Under the pieces are notes generated by a model that was given only the letters and a program-made list of their open reading frames with translations, searched no databases and had not been told where the DNA came from. Positions 1-12,504 of a stretch of DNA of 64,000 bases are shown here, piece by piece. Both the position numbers and the translations under genes were made by a program. Origin of the DNA: Combretum micranthum. Lineage: Eukaryota > Streptophyta > Magnoliopsida > Myrtales > Combretaceae. Position 1 is the stretch's first letter. Every line of letters starts with the position of its first letter. The stretch is from contig JAMXBD010000231.1 of the NCBI GenBank assembly GCA_024138025.1, forward strand, positions 1,116,001 through 1,180,000, given 5' to 3'.

Positions 1-1183
1 TAGACAAGGTTGTTCACAATTTTTTAAGATTTTATGGGTCCTAGGAATTTTTTATATGATACTCTTTTTATTGTCAAGTAATATTAATATAAATTATAAT
101 CTACAAAATTATATAAGAATAAATTAAATAAAAGTAGAAAATACCCATAAATATATCATTAATTAATATTTAGGTTGTTATTTCAAACCATAATTAATTT
201 AATTTAAATTTAATAATAGATGTAACAATATATTTTCACATGTATATATAGCTAGAAAAAAATTTTCATTTAGATTTACCGTTATGAAATTCAGAACGGC
301 TAAAAAAAAAAAAAGGAACCAGCCGTTTGAATGCAGATTCAGAACGACTAAAACAAATAGCAGAACGGCAACATTAAGAAATATAAACCAAGGCAAAGCA
401 AAGCAAATAAATGGAATCCTGCATCGAAACAGGAAAAAAAAAGTGGTTAATTTAAATGAATATAAAAAAACAAAGCAAAAAACAATAAAATAAAAAGAGA
501 AGAAGTTCTAACCATTTGGCAAATAAATGGAGATCATATAAAAAACAAAGCAAAAAAACAATAAAATAAAATAAAAAGTTAAGATACCGGTTCTTGTCAG
601 AGAACCTTTTGCAAAATATAGGAGCTCTCCATCCCACAAGGACCCAAGTTGAGGTCTTTCTCACCTAGTGATTCCCGCTAAAGAGCTCCCATTGGAGTTG
701 CTCTAATATCATTTTTTTCTAACACCTCAAAGTTAAAAACAGATAATAGTTAAACCAATAGTTTACAACTAATATTAGACATTAATGGATCTTATTACCC
801 ACTTGTCCCAATAGTTATTAACTCGTGTTAGATATAGTATCTGCTGCCTAATCTTAAACCAATATAAATTTCCTCTTACATTGACCTTGGAACTACATAC
901 ACATGAATTATCACATTTAAATTACAAATAACTACAAAGTTGAAAGTGAAATGAACATTTTATTAAATTGATCGACGTCATCTTCTTTCTCTATTCCTTG
1001 ACCTCTATGCTTTTCTTGATGCAAATCATCTATTTGAATATCTCAAGAATTAATTAATAAAAAATACAAGTAGCTCCATAGAAAGAAATCATAATGTTGG
1101 ACTACGGGAGCTGAATGCTAATGTTGGACCAATGCGAGCTACATGGGTTTCTTTTCCTTTCCTTTCTTTCTCCCCTTTCATGC
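1..1183. other. AT-rich intergenic DNA
   Basis: I see no gene here. The stretch is A/T-rich with long A runs. A short block rich in CAAAGCAAAAAACAATAAAA occurs twice (about 471-495 and 545-575), which explains the small opposing reading frames in this part. Around 670-705 a segment reads like the 'cccattggagttgctct' edge often seen at plant DNA-transposon ends, but I found no matching second end. Confidence 0.5.
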
Positions 1184-1437
1184 ATTAATGTGTATGCTAT
1201 ATTTATCTATCTCATGTAACCCGCAAGTAAAAGTAGGATGACTCGATACAGGTCAAATATGTAAACCTACATTAAAAGAAAAAATATAATTATAATTACA
1301 AATATAACATTAATATGTATGCTATATTTACCTATCCCATGTAACCCGCAAGTAAAAGTAGGCTGACTCGATACAGGTCAAATTATCTGTAAACCTACAT
1401 TAAAAGAAAAAATATAATTATAATTACAAATATAACA
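1184..1437. repeat. Tandem duplication, about 125-bp unit, two copies
   Basis: Two head-to-tail copies (about 1184-1308 and 1309-1437) share the same order of words: TATGCTATATTTA, then CATGTAACCCGCAAGTAAAAG, then GACTCGATACAGGTCAAAT, then an A-rich tail ending in TATAATTATAATTACAAATATAAC (given here in pieces). They differ by a few substitutions and a short insertion, so the duplication is fairly recent. No coding sense was seen. Confidence 0.85.
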
Positions 1438-2405
1438 GGAAACAGGAAAACGATATAAAAGATGTAAAAATAATATTAAAAAGAAGGAAACTCTAATGTT
1501 TGTCTTTCTTCAATATAATAGTTATGATGAATGGCAATGGACATTATGTTTCAAACTTAATTTTATTTTGTTGTTATATGGTTGTTCATTACTTTATATC
1601 AATGGACATCATATTTCAAACTTTCAATGTAAATTTCAATTGAGTTGTTATCTAGATTCTAGATGATGATTGATGATGATAAAGTATTGATATTTTTGTA
1701 GTGAAGTTGTTTGATGATATGATTTGTAATATTATAAGACAAATATCTCTTGGAAATTGTGAAATAAGAATATATGTAAATAAGATTTTATTATTTTTAA
1801 TTAAAAAATGATATAGTATCATTATATTTTAATATTAAACTTTTTAGAGGGGGGAAAAAAAAAAAAAAAGCAAAAATCTTTGCGGATTGACGGAGTAGCA
1901 TTTTAACTTATCAACCTATGCAAGGCAAATTAAGCAAAACTCTGGCTGCATTATAATATGAGTTAAAACGTGATAAGACAGGTTGCCACACGTCACTCTT
2001 GCATGTTGCACAGTGCTGGTCATTCTGAGCGTTATCCAATTTTTTCCCTTCTGTTTTTGCCCCCTATATTGCATATTTGGATGCATGAATATCATCACCA
2101 ACGAAAATCTTTCAATTTTTCTATAAACAACTTAATTACAACTAACATTAATCACACATGTGCGTGTTTCATCTTTAAAAGTTTCTAATAAAAAATTAAT
2201 TTTAATAGATAAAATAAAATAAATTCATATTTGAATTTACTCAAAACCAATTTAAAAAGTAAAACTTACCACATCTATAATTTATTCTAGAAATACCAAT
2301 TATCTTGTATACTTAATTTGTTAGTGGGAAAAAAATCAATAAAAGAAATCTTCTTTATCAATTTAGTCTTTGCTTTTTCATTTTTATTTTTTATTGAAAG
2401 CAATG

Positions 2406-2461
2406 AATAGTGTTATCTCTTCTATTGCTCGTAAATAGTGTTATCTCTTCTATTGCTCGTA
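2406..2461. repeat. 28-bp perfect tandem duplication
   Basis: The 28-bp unit that begins AATAGTGTTATCTC and ends TTGCTCGTA is present twice with no spacer (2406-2433, 2434-2461). It lies in non-coding AT-rich DNA. Confidence 0.9.
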
Positions 2462-3074
2462 ACTTTTCTTTTCATTATAGAATTTTTTATGGTATAATTA
2501 TCGTTATATTACATCTTTTTATTTTTTTCCCCATTTTATTTTTTTAATTAGTTTTTCATTTTTTTTCCATTCACATACCAATTATCTATAAATACAAAAT
2601 AATAAATTGATACAAATTCCATCATATATAGATTTTACAATAGAATAAAGAGTTGGGTTAGACTTCAATAATTTTTTTTTTTTCATTTCACAATATAAGA
2701 TTGTGATTCTTTTTCTTTTATACAATAATATCATAAAATTAGTGATTTTAATGATCTCGGTTTTGTCCTTTGCCACCTTGTAATGGTAAGTCAATCCTAT
2801 TGCAAAACTACATTATAAAATAAATGTAAAATTTAAGAATGTATGAAAATATTAACGTAAAAAGAATAAAAAAAGAATTTAATTAAGAAGGGAAACAATA
2901 TTCACAAATTTTGTGAAAACAATATTCTCCGGCTTCATTTCACATTCCTAGTTAAATTTGTATTAGTGTATTGTCCCTTCAATTACAAGGTTGCCTGCAT
3001 GTAGCAACTTGATTATATTGCATCGGTGAAGGCTGTAATATTGCAGTAATTTTGTCATTTTTCGTTTCTAAAGT

Positions 3075-3240
3075 GTGTTAGACAGACCCAATGAAGCAGG
3101 TCCTTGCCAGGATAGGAAGCAAACCCACACCGTGGCGATATCTAGATACAACGCTCTGCATTCTTAGCTGGTGTGAGCAACCAATAAAAAAACTGTCCCG
3201 TTCCCGAGGTGGTCAAACCACTACTTATTATTGCTATGCT
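3075..3240 (-). repeat. Possible tRNA-derived SINE remnant
   Basis: Read on the minus strand, this GC-richer island contains GGTTTGCTTCC, close to an internal pol III B box (GGTTCGANTCC). About 40 nt upstream is GCAGAGCGTTG, which resembles the end of an A-box region. The island is sharply bounded by AT-rich DNA. There is no clear poly(A) tail or target duplication, so this is only a candidate; a gene-fragment insertion is an alternative. Confidence 0.25.
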
Positions 3241-5700
3241 TTTTTGGCGCCTTACAGTGTTTCTTACCCCTTGCCCAAATGCAAAATTAAAATTAACATG
3301 TTTAACGTTTTAAATTTTACTAAACTAAGCTTGAAATTTATCTGGATTATGAAATTAGGCGCAATTAAATAATAATGAATATATTCAGTTTGTTAACAAG
3401 ACTGCTTATGATAGGCAACATTTGATTCTTCATATATTATGGAACTAAATTAGACTAGACAAAACCTCCAGTTCCTTGTTTGGTTTTTCTTATAGGCAAT
3501 AAGATAGGACAAAAAATGGTCCTTAAAGGTGACAAAATTCAGAAAAAAAAAAAAAAAATTGTTCCATGGTACAAAAAACAAATTCAAAGAACAAATAACT
3601 TCAATTTTCAAAATTCTAAAATTATTAATAATTAAATAAATATATAACAATATAAGGGTACCATGATCAAAATATAAAATCTTTTCCCATACTTGTATAC
3701 ACCAAATATTAAACAGCACAAAAATCCTACCTACTACCATACATACCAAACATAATATTAATATTCATTGCATAATGATTTCGTTCAACTAGAAATAAGA
3801 CTTGAATTGCCAATGGATCTTTTATTGCTTATTCTGTAGATTGAGCTGTGCGATGACATTTTTTTTCCCCAAAACCCTTGGTCATGTATGAAAAATGAAC
3901 CACCTTTATTTCCCTTTTTTTTTTTTTTCCCCTTTCTTTCTTTTTTCATGTTCACAACTTTTGAAACAAAACAATTATATTAACTATATTAATTATTTAT
4001 CACTTCACTTATAAAAAAGGATATTAACTCAAAGTTATTTGATTGATTGATTGATATACTATATAACCACTAAATCACACGATATAATGATTCAAACTCA
4101 TATTCAATACTATAAGAGTCTCAATCCAATCATCAGAGCAATAACTTCAACTAATAGATTTGTGGCTTTGTGTTGACAATATAATACGATACAACGCGTG
4201 CAATTTTAGTACCTGATATAGACTTACTAGTAGTAGGTGGATGTATTCTTGCTTCTTTCTCTTTAGACATTCACTCAGTCAAAATGAAAGGAATCGGACA
4301 ACATTGCGATGAGCAACTATCTCCAAACGCTAAACACAACTTATGGCAGAATGCACATTGTTTTATATGGTCAAAAGAGGAAACTAAGCTCACCTCATAT
4401 TTAAAAAAGATGGTTGGTAAAAAAGAAAAGAGAAATGTACAGAAGAAGTTTTTGAAAGCTATATCAATATGGCCGAAATAGGTATAAAACCCAAGGCAGC
4501 TCACCCTTCTAGGGTAAAATTGGAGCAGAGTGAACTATATTGTAATACGTCCTGCTTTGACCCTCTCTCATGACTGGCTCTGTACCAATATAAGTAATGG
4601 AGTCATGCTCAGCATCTATTTAGTAAACACAATAAAACCTATCAATGCCAACAATTATGAGAGACTAAGGTTATTGACTAGAAGATGAAAATTACAGACA
4701 TGAAGTTCCTCAACCTGAATCCATAGATTATGCAACTAATCATGAAATTGTCTACATAAGATGGAACTAATTATAATTGCTGAATATATCAAGCAACTAG
4801 CAAAGAGGTCAAAATGCAAACAGAATAGGTAAAATACAAAGTAAAATTATTTCAATTTAAAAATGTTAATGCTAATTATTTAAAAATTATTTCACCATTA
4901 CCAGCGATGCTCCACTCTAAAGAAATGATTAAGTATCAACTAATTTGACAATTTTTTGTAGGGTACATTCATAGCTGCTGCACCTTAATTTTCAGTTCTG
5001 CTGAACAGTGAATATTGGCAAATGCCAACTTTTGCTGTGACCCCAAGACAGATTGCTAAGCTTTTGTTTTTTCATTGTAATATTTTTTATGAGTTCTATA
5101 TTGTATTTGGTAAAGAACAGGGAGACAAAAAAAAAAGGGGGGGGGGGGGGGAACAGATGATTGCAATATTTGCACACTAGAGAAAAATGTAATTCAATTT
5201 TTAATTACTTGTAATACCATAATAAAATGAATAGGTAAATCCTTTGCGTCCCCTGCTTAAAAGAAATATGCGAAACTACAATGACTCCCATAACAACTGC
5301 CGAACCTTCTTGAAAATCCGCTAGTACAATAAGATTGATCTCACACAAATTACACAGGAAATAATTCTCAACTTGTAAGAAACCTTAAATGTGTCCATCT
5401 TGAATACAGAAGTCCGTAGGGCGCTCTAACATATAAATTCTTTTAATTCTATTTGGCTCTTAACTAAATCTTAATCATGAAACTAAATTAGATAGAATTA
5501 TTTCAGGTAATCAATATAAAGGCAAACAGTTAACACATCCTATGGAAATCTTTGGCATTTTGTATTTGAAATGCTAAATATTTATCATATATATAATAAG
5601 TTAACTAGAAGTAAATCACTGAAAACACAGTGAATACAGCATAGAAAATGATTAGAAAGTGTACATTAGGAAATTTGCCTTCATAAATATTTCAAATTTA

Positions 5701-5815
5701 GAAGATGCCACGGGAAAATACAAGAAGCTGCTTGGTGCTCAATTAAAAGAGGCAATGATAGATAGCCTCGTAGAAAAGACAATTGGTTTGAGGAGGAAAT
5801 TTCAGTTTCATTATT
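5701..5815 (+). other. Exon-like open stretch, unassigned
   Basis: After an acceptor-like AAATTTAG the plus strand stays open for about 38 codons. It reads as a lysine-rich helical segment including KYKKLLGAQLKEAM and VEKTIGLRRKFQF. Composition is less AT-rich than the surroundings. No partner exons, start or donor were established and I do not recognise the family. It may be a captured or decayed exon. Confidence 0.25.
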
Positions 5816-6173
5816 ATCTAAATATTGCTTGACGACCAAGCAAATAATATGTTATGTTGCTTACGGTGCATATTTGTCCGTGACTGTTTTATGAAGACAT
5901 ATTTATTTCTTTATTTAATTATAGTGTTTTACTGGATGAAAGACTTGCATTACTGTTTGGTTTTAAGGAAATTATGAATATTTCATCTACAAGAGATTGA
6001 AAAATAAAAGCATCCTAACGCTACCCACCTAAATCTATTGACATGAGGTGGGATGATCAATAATAAATCAGGCTCCTTAAGGCTCGAAGAAATAAATTGA
6101 GTTATATTTGCCTTTGATAAGAACAGTTCATAGCGGTGCATCAAAGCATATTGCTACAAAGAAAGAAAAGTAC

Positions 6174-9100
6174 CAGTATTTCTTCTTGATCAGTGAGAGG
6201 TCTTCGACCATCAAGCCAATCCTGCATAAAACAATAGAAAGAACTGCTGTTCCGATAATTCGATTCAAATGTTTTACTCTCATAACATAACAGAATAATG
6301 TTTCCTTTTTCTGATAAAAGGGTTTTGAAAAGCAAACCTGTAGATATTGGAGCTTGGTATCCATGAGCTCAGCAACATTCTTGTAGTAGTTGCTAAAGCA
6401 GGAGAGGGAAAAAGAAAAAATAAAATAAAAAAATGACATTTTTTTTCAGATTAGCATCTCAGATGGACAGTATAGACTACCTAGTGATTTTTGGAGTCAA
6501 CTTTAAAGATTGCATATATCAATCTTTTCACACACGCTTTGGCGATGAATATTAACTTTACATGCTACATGTATAAATCGTATGCACTAAGGAATATCAA
6601 ACCAAGCTGAACGCAACCTCTTCTCCAGCATTTTGGCTGATAAGCTGGTTTTTCCTGCCGAATCAGCTCCAAAGTCTGTATTAAAAGAGAAATCTATTGT
6701 ATAACATATTTGAGGCACTTGCAATCAAATCCTAAAAATTTCATATATTAAACAATCATGTTATAAAATTTTGAAATATTATGTAGTCATATAATGGCGT
6801 TCTTCCACTATTTTTCATATCATGTTGCAATTGACATGGAATGCAATACCAACAAATTAAAAAAACCAAAATTTGCAATAGAAGATGATCATTCATATGC
6901 AGGAAAACATTAAAATAATAAAAAAAAATTATACCTAATCTGAGGCGGCAATCACCAAGAGGATCCCCTTTTTAGCTCTGAAGCAAATTTATTAGAGGGC
7001 TTCTGGAGTGGTGGAAATTTGTGGCTACCATTCTAGTATCAGGATTTCTCTATTAATCTTATTTTATTTTACAATTCAATTTTATTCTTTTTTTTTTTTT
7101 TTCCTTTTGCATTTTCTCTAAGGAAAAATATGATTTGTAACCAATCCAACGAAGTGGTATTAAGGCTTGAGCACTGCTGTGATGATTTTTTCATTTTGAA
7201 AATCACATCATGATAAAACCTTTCACTTTTAGCAAATCATGTTATTGTCACATGCCATACAAAACATTAAAATACACGATATTAGAACCAATATGGCATG
7301 GTAGCACCAACTTTTGAAAGTTTTAGGATTTAATTGGTTTAAAACTCCATTGCAATAACATAAAAACGCTTTAGAACTTTGGTGCCTTTTATTTTGATCC
7401 CAAATGTGTCAAATTATTAGAGGGTTATTAATGAGTGTCTCTTAGTCAGTTATTAGCTTTGCTTTGTAATAAATATGCAATTTCCATATTATTAATTGCC
7501 ATTTCATGAGGTCAGTGTATTGGATTGCTTGAATTTTCCTTTTGTAGACATTTTGACAAGTGCATAAGTAATTCTAGAAGATGAAATCCTAATTATGTGA
7601 TTTACATTATGTTTGTAATATATGTAAAGGGCTCCATATGTGTCCAATTGATTCAATATAGGGTACTTTTGTTTTTCAAAGGGTAGACAGGTAATAATTC
7701 TACAACAGCTAAAGATCTAATTTCAGAAAGTGTAAGCAAACACAGAAGAATCTAAACAAGATAAAGCATAATTGTATGTTCATTTCATTACTGCTAATTA
7801 GTTTCCTTTAATTCGAAGATTTGCACCATGTTATCTACTAAAGAAATCCACAACCGTGAGAATGCTCAACAACAAATGCCAAAACTTGAAGACAATTGAA
7901 GGACAAAGCATAACAAGGAAAAAAAATGAAAATTAAAAGAGGAAAACCAATTGATCATAGGACATGACAAACATTAACATGAATTTAAAATCTTCAGTAT
8001 TAAAGAGACCCACAGGCTTTGTACAACTTAATCTAATGAAAAATTTTGTAAGAAAATGAAGTAAACATAGTCGACAAGTGATCATTCAAGAAGAATGAAT
8101 ATGATGCGTTTGACATGGACTGGAAAAAAATAAAGCCAACTACTGTTTCTTAGAACAGATATAGCCCCAACTCAGAGTAAGTGAAACAAAGTAGATGACA
8201 AGAAGGCAGTAAGAGATAGCAGCAATGCTTTAATATAGTCAATTAGGTATAGCAAGTCCATAATGTGTTAGTTGCAGAAAAAATTCATAATGTTCTCTTA
8301 AAGGACATATGCTTCATCTACCTGAATTTCACCACAAAAATGTTATAATGGCACTACCTGTGCAAGAGTGCAGGCATCAGATTCCAAAGAAGCAAGCTTT
8401 CGTTGTTTCTCCAATATTTCAGAACATATTTGGCCTTTTGCCTCCATCAATTGCATTCTCTCTCCTTCAACTTTTGCAACTCAGCTTTAGCTGCAAAAGC
8501 AATCAAAATCGACCTCGCAAGTTGCAGAAGCATAAAAAATCAAAAGAGAAATGTTAACAACTCTGCTTAATAGCTTTCGACCAATGATGTGGCTTTAAAA
8601 AATAAAAATAAATAAATAAATAATCTAAACATTTCATCATCCCTGATATATTGAAATGGATTGAGCAACACCTCCACATATATAAGGTTAACAAATGTGA
8701 ATATGACCGTGCATGATATAGCACCTGTGACTATAACAGCAAAGTAATTTCACCACATAAATAGACACAATGCTTTATGGCACCTATTCTCGGAATTATA
8801 TATAGGGAAGCCAAAATATCACCATTTTAACCAATGTAACAAAAAGAAGTCTTTTTAGTCACCATTCACATTTTCAGGCAGCAAATATGATTCAATTTAT
8901 AGGAGCTGTTTGCCAAGGGCAAAAGGCACATTTGTGAGAGCAACACATTGATTTGTTTTATTCAACATAACAGAGGATCAATAAACACACAATTATCTAG
9001 ACCAAGACAAATTTAGCATACACGCACTTGCATTGAGTATCTTGTAGAGTATATGATCCGATATTATTAGCCAATGGATAAAAAAAAAAAAAAAGAATCA

Positions 9101-10072
9101 GCGTCCTTTGAAAGGATACAATACTTTCAGATTCATTCAAGATTACATTTAGGCAGGATTATTGTAAATAAGTAAATATTGTAAAATATATATACTGCTA
9201 ATTTGTAAATCAGTCCCAAGTGAACCAAGAAATAGTTAGCTCTGTCAACTCATTGAATAACAGCCCCTCTTGCATGTTCATCCTTGTATTGTTCTACATC
9301 AAACGGAACCACCTAAATGAGAAGAATCACCAAACTCATGCCCTAAAGGTATTCAAATACAACTGGCATGTAGCCACATATAAGTTAAGCATTGAAATAC
9401 AAGAAGATGGACAGAACAAATTCATGAAAAGGTTGGCTTGCTAATACAGATGTCACCTACACACACACTCTCTGTTGGAGGAAATATAAATGAAAAACAT
9501 CCATCGAAATTTCTTTTGCGTGACACGTATTGAAAGAAATTACCGCTTAACGTGTGCTGCAATAAAACTAATGGCAGCTAACATGCAGTTTGAGGCCAAA
9601 AGTATATCAAAATTATATAATGTTGGAAGACTGCTAAACAAAGCCAAATCAATTGCAGCTAAAGGCATTTTGACGTCAACTTCAAATTTGGAGTAGCAGC
9701 AAATGAATGGAAAAGGCTTATGATTCATCGTTTGGATCATGAAGCAAAACATATGTGATACGTCCATAAAACAGATGATATTTCCAAAAAAAAAAAACAC
9801 TAAAACGAGAGAAGCCAAAAGAAAAACCTGCAGCAAGATCTTTTTCAAGAGTTTGAATTGTAGTGATCTGCATCTGCTCTTCAAAGGAAATCTTGGCCGC
9901 CAGATCCTCCACATCTTTTGGAATAAGTTTTCATTCAGTGAGAAAACATATATGTAGATTAAGCATGAAGAAATGCACAATTTCGAATTCAATCTAGCAA
10001 GGAAGTGAAGAGATAAGGATTACCATTCATCTGACAGCGCAAAGTCTTCATGTATTGCAAGTATTCATCCAT
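6174..10072 (-). pseudogene. Six-exon coiled-coil protein gene, frame-broken and lacking its 3' end
   Basis: Exons read on the minus strand: 10072-10024 (start MDEYLQYMKTLRCQMN), 9914-9828 (VEDLAAKISFEEQMQ, TLEKDLAA), 8490-8358 (AKGQICSEILEKQRKLASLE), 6675-6618 (TLELIRQEK, then SAKMLEKR after a break), 6392-6338 (NYYKNVAELMDTKLQYLQ) and 6221-6174 (DWLDGRRPLTDQEEIL). Every junction is GT-AG and phases match between exons (1, 1, 0, 2, 0). The protein is a charged, heptad-like coiled coil; I recall a conserved plant family of this type but no function. Two 1-nt losses break the frame: in exon 3 just before the MQLMEAKG segment, and in exon 4 within an A5 run after RQE. No exon was found left of 6174, so the C-terminus is missing. 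Using an acceptor 11 nt into exon 3 (TGAG^TT) would repair the first break. It is probably a pseudogene or truncated copy; base-call errors could explain either break. Confidence 0.75.
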
Positions 10073-10454
10073 CTTTCAACCCTAGAATAATCCTAATCAC
10101 AACTACGAAAATATCAGATCAACAATTGTCATTTATTATATTAATCATACTACAAGGTGCCGGAGTTCAATTCACTTAATTTTACGAATCAAAAGGTCTC
10201 TGTTCTTTTTTAAGATTTGACTACGATAAAATCATATATCTATCTAATGTAGAGGCCGAAATGCACAGTACGAACTTAATCATTAGCGGAAATCAAGAAC
10301 TCGTTATCATAGTCAAACCTAAGTTCGAATAGAGAGAGAAGATCTCGCGATCGTTAACTGAGAAGGCTCAAAAGGAAGGAGTAGGCTCTGGATTTTGTAA
10401 AATAGCGCCAATTACTTTAGAGGTGTGCAGGATGGAATGGGCATGGGCTATTTC

Positions 10455-10464
10455 TATTTATAAG
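10455..10464 (-). promoter_or_regulatory. TATA box of the coiled-coil gene
   Basis: The minus strand reads CTTATAAATAG about 385 nt upstream of the ATG at 10072. The interval between is less AT-rich and contains GAGA-type leader sequence, as expected for a plant 5' UTR, possibly with a leader intron. Position and strand fit, but there is no transcript evidence. Confidence 0.45.
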
Positions 10465-10469
10465 ATTTT

Positions 10470-10604
10470 CTTGAGTAGCTCAAGCATTCGGTAGCATCAC
10501 CCATCAAGTATTCGGGGCCAAAGAGCACAACTTGGGCTCATGAATATGCTATCGAGTTCGATTCTCCACGTTATAATAGTTTCACATTAAAAAAAAAAAG
10601 AAAC
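10470..10604 (+). repeat. SINE-like, tRNA-related repeat with A tail
   Basis: TAGCTCAAGCATTCGGTAGC (about 10475) matches a tRNA A-box region. GAGTTCGATTCTC (about 10550) matches a B box. The unit ends in an A11 tract at about 10589-10600. The A-to-B spacing (about 75 nt) is longer than in a tRNA, so the head has been rearranged or includes a duplication. No target duplication was found. It lies directly upstream of the coiled-coil gene promoter. Confidence 0.4.
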
Positions 10605-11759
10605 CATCAAAATTAAACCTACAATATTAGATTAATTCTAATTACATTTGGACTAAACACTTTTTATATTTAAAATTACATTCTTACACCACTAATCATA
10701 AATGCTCAAATTTTTAGAAAAGCTTTTCTGTTTACAATAAGTAGTTTATTATTTTAAAAATAATAAAAGTATTTATATATCTTTAATTGTTTTTTGTGAG
10801 GAAAAAATAATAAAATAAGTTATAAAATTATCTTTTGCAAGATTTGGTTTTTTTTTTTTTTTCCTGTTCCGGAATATAATATATCAATTACAATTATTTG
10901 AAAAGGAAAAAAATAAAATATGATTCATACTAAAATGCAGTATATATACCAACCATATATAATGACTAATGAAATTTGTGAGATTTAAACGCAGAATTTC
11001 ATATAGAAGTGAATTCTCCTTTTTCTTTTCTTTTTTCTTTTCCCAGCATATAAAATTGACCTAAGCACTCATATAACTTATCCAATGTGTTGTTAATAAG
11101 CTAAAGACCTAGGCTCGATGCCGCTTACAAAGCCAGATCATATAATTATGAATGTAGAAAAGCAATAAGTATTCTTTATAGTTCATTTGAGATCTTCTAA
11201 GTTAGTGTGAAAATGTATCCGATAAGACAAAAGAATAGATTTTCACATGAATAACATATGCATAAGATAGTAAGTGTTCTGTTGTACATGGACTAGGTTA
11301 GGTGAATACCTTTGCTTTGTTAGTTTATGTATATGTATATGTAGTGCTCACGACAATGTATGATCACCCATTTGTTGCTTATCTATGTGACTTCACCCGT
11401 TGTGAATACCAGATGACAATTCTTGGTTAAAATGTTGAATTAAATGCTAATTTGAATGCTAAATGTGCTCATTAATGTGTTGCTACTTTACTGAATGAAT
11501 TGTAATGGTTAGTGAAGTACATAAGTGGTTGAATATGGAGCACCACCCTAAGCATGTGGGTATGGAAATTGAAAATATTTTGGATTGTATATCTATTATG
11601 GGACATGTATCAATGTGTTACACACATGTGATGCCATAATATATCATTGTTACATATGCAATCACTTGAATAAAAAATTGATGCCATAACATATCTATTA
11701 TGGAGATTGCACAATACGTGTGCTTGTATGATGAAGTGTGTGTGCATGTTTTTGTGTGT
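10605..11759. other. Non-coding AT-rich DNA
   Basis: I see no gene. A second weak B-box-like word (GGCTCGATGCC, about 11112) suggests another decayed tRNA-related repeat, but nothing else supports it. Confidence 0.4.
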
Positions 11760-12139
11760 GTATAAGGTTGCAAATGAGTGAAGTCAAATTTTAAAGGTTT
11801 GAATTGAACTTGCATAATAAGTTATCGACTTTGAGCTAAGTCAAGCTTTTTATTGAGTCTAAAATACATGTTCAAACTTAAGCTATTTAAACAAATGAAA
11901 ATTATTTGAAATTATGTGGCTCATTTTTAAATCAAGCTCAAACCAAAATCAAGCTTAAAGCAAGTTGGACATAAGTAGCTTGGCTCATGAGCCTACACAA
12001 GAGCTTGAGCTAAGCTCACTTATGCTAGGTTTTTTTATGCTTCAATTATTTAGATAAATGAGTTTTTTTTTTTTAAGTTTAACCTAAGCTCATTTACTCA
12101 CAAATGTCGACGAGTTAGCTTGCAAACTTAAATGACCAA
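11760..12139. repeat. Left part of an old interspersed repeat split by element D
   Basis: Repeated words of the type AGCTCAAGC, TTGAGCTAAGCTC and CTCATTTA with purine-rich neighbours are typical of plant DNA-transposon-like repeats. The same vocabulary (GAACTTGAACTCAACTT, CTCGTTTACTGATTATGATC, CACTCATTTGCAACA) continues right of element D at about 22359-22490. The simplest reading is that D landed inside this repeat. The two flanks immediately beside D (ACCAA and TAATC) do not match as a target duplication. Confidence 0.45.
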
Positions 12140-12451
12140 TGTCACGAACATTTGAAGATGTGTCAAATACACAAGGTTCATCAAAGCCCAAGAAAAAGCC
12201 TAAGATCCATATCCATTGCTGGAACTCGAATTGAGAAGATTAAAGAAGTATCTAGAAAACTCTAAGAGTTTCTAAGGGAATCTAGATTATTCGAATTCAA
12301 CGTATATTAGTAGGTAAAGTAGTAATAAGGATTTAATCTTCTTCTTAGATCATAATAATCTTACTCGTTCATTCTTGAAGGCTTTTTGTATATATAGGGA
12401 ATTTCCCTCATTTGTAAATCATTAATTAATAGTGATTGCCTTTCTACCTAG

Positions 12452-12504
<53 letters not shown>

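Larger units (their letters stand above)
2462..6173. other. Intergenic or downstream region without a confirmed gene
   Basis: I see no complete gene. Features noted: a tRNA-like/SINE-like patch on the minus strand at about 3075-3240, a 15-G homopolymer at 5137-5151 preceded by an A run, and an exon-like open stretch on the plus strand at about 5701-5815. The missing C-terminal exons of the coiled-coil gene to the right would be expected here on the minus strand, but I could not find them. Confidence 0.4.

Noticed and set aside
5137..5151. 15-G run as a possible G-quadruplex
   Set aside because: A single homopolymer next to an A run, no spaced G-tract pattern and no gene nearby; likely slippage or an assembly-sensitive site.
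9540..9992. 150-codon minus-strand frame over exon 2 of the coiled-coil gene
   Set aside because: Reads the exon in the wrong frame and runs into introns; the spliced frame with GT-AG junctions explains the conservation better.
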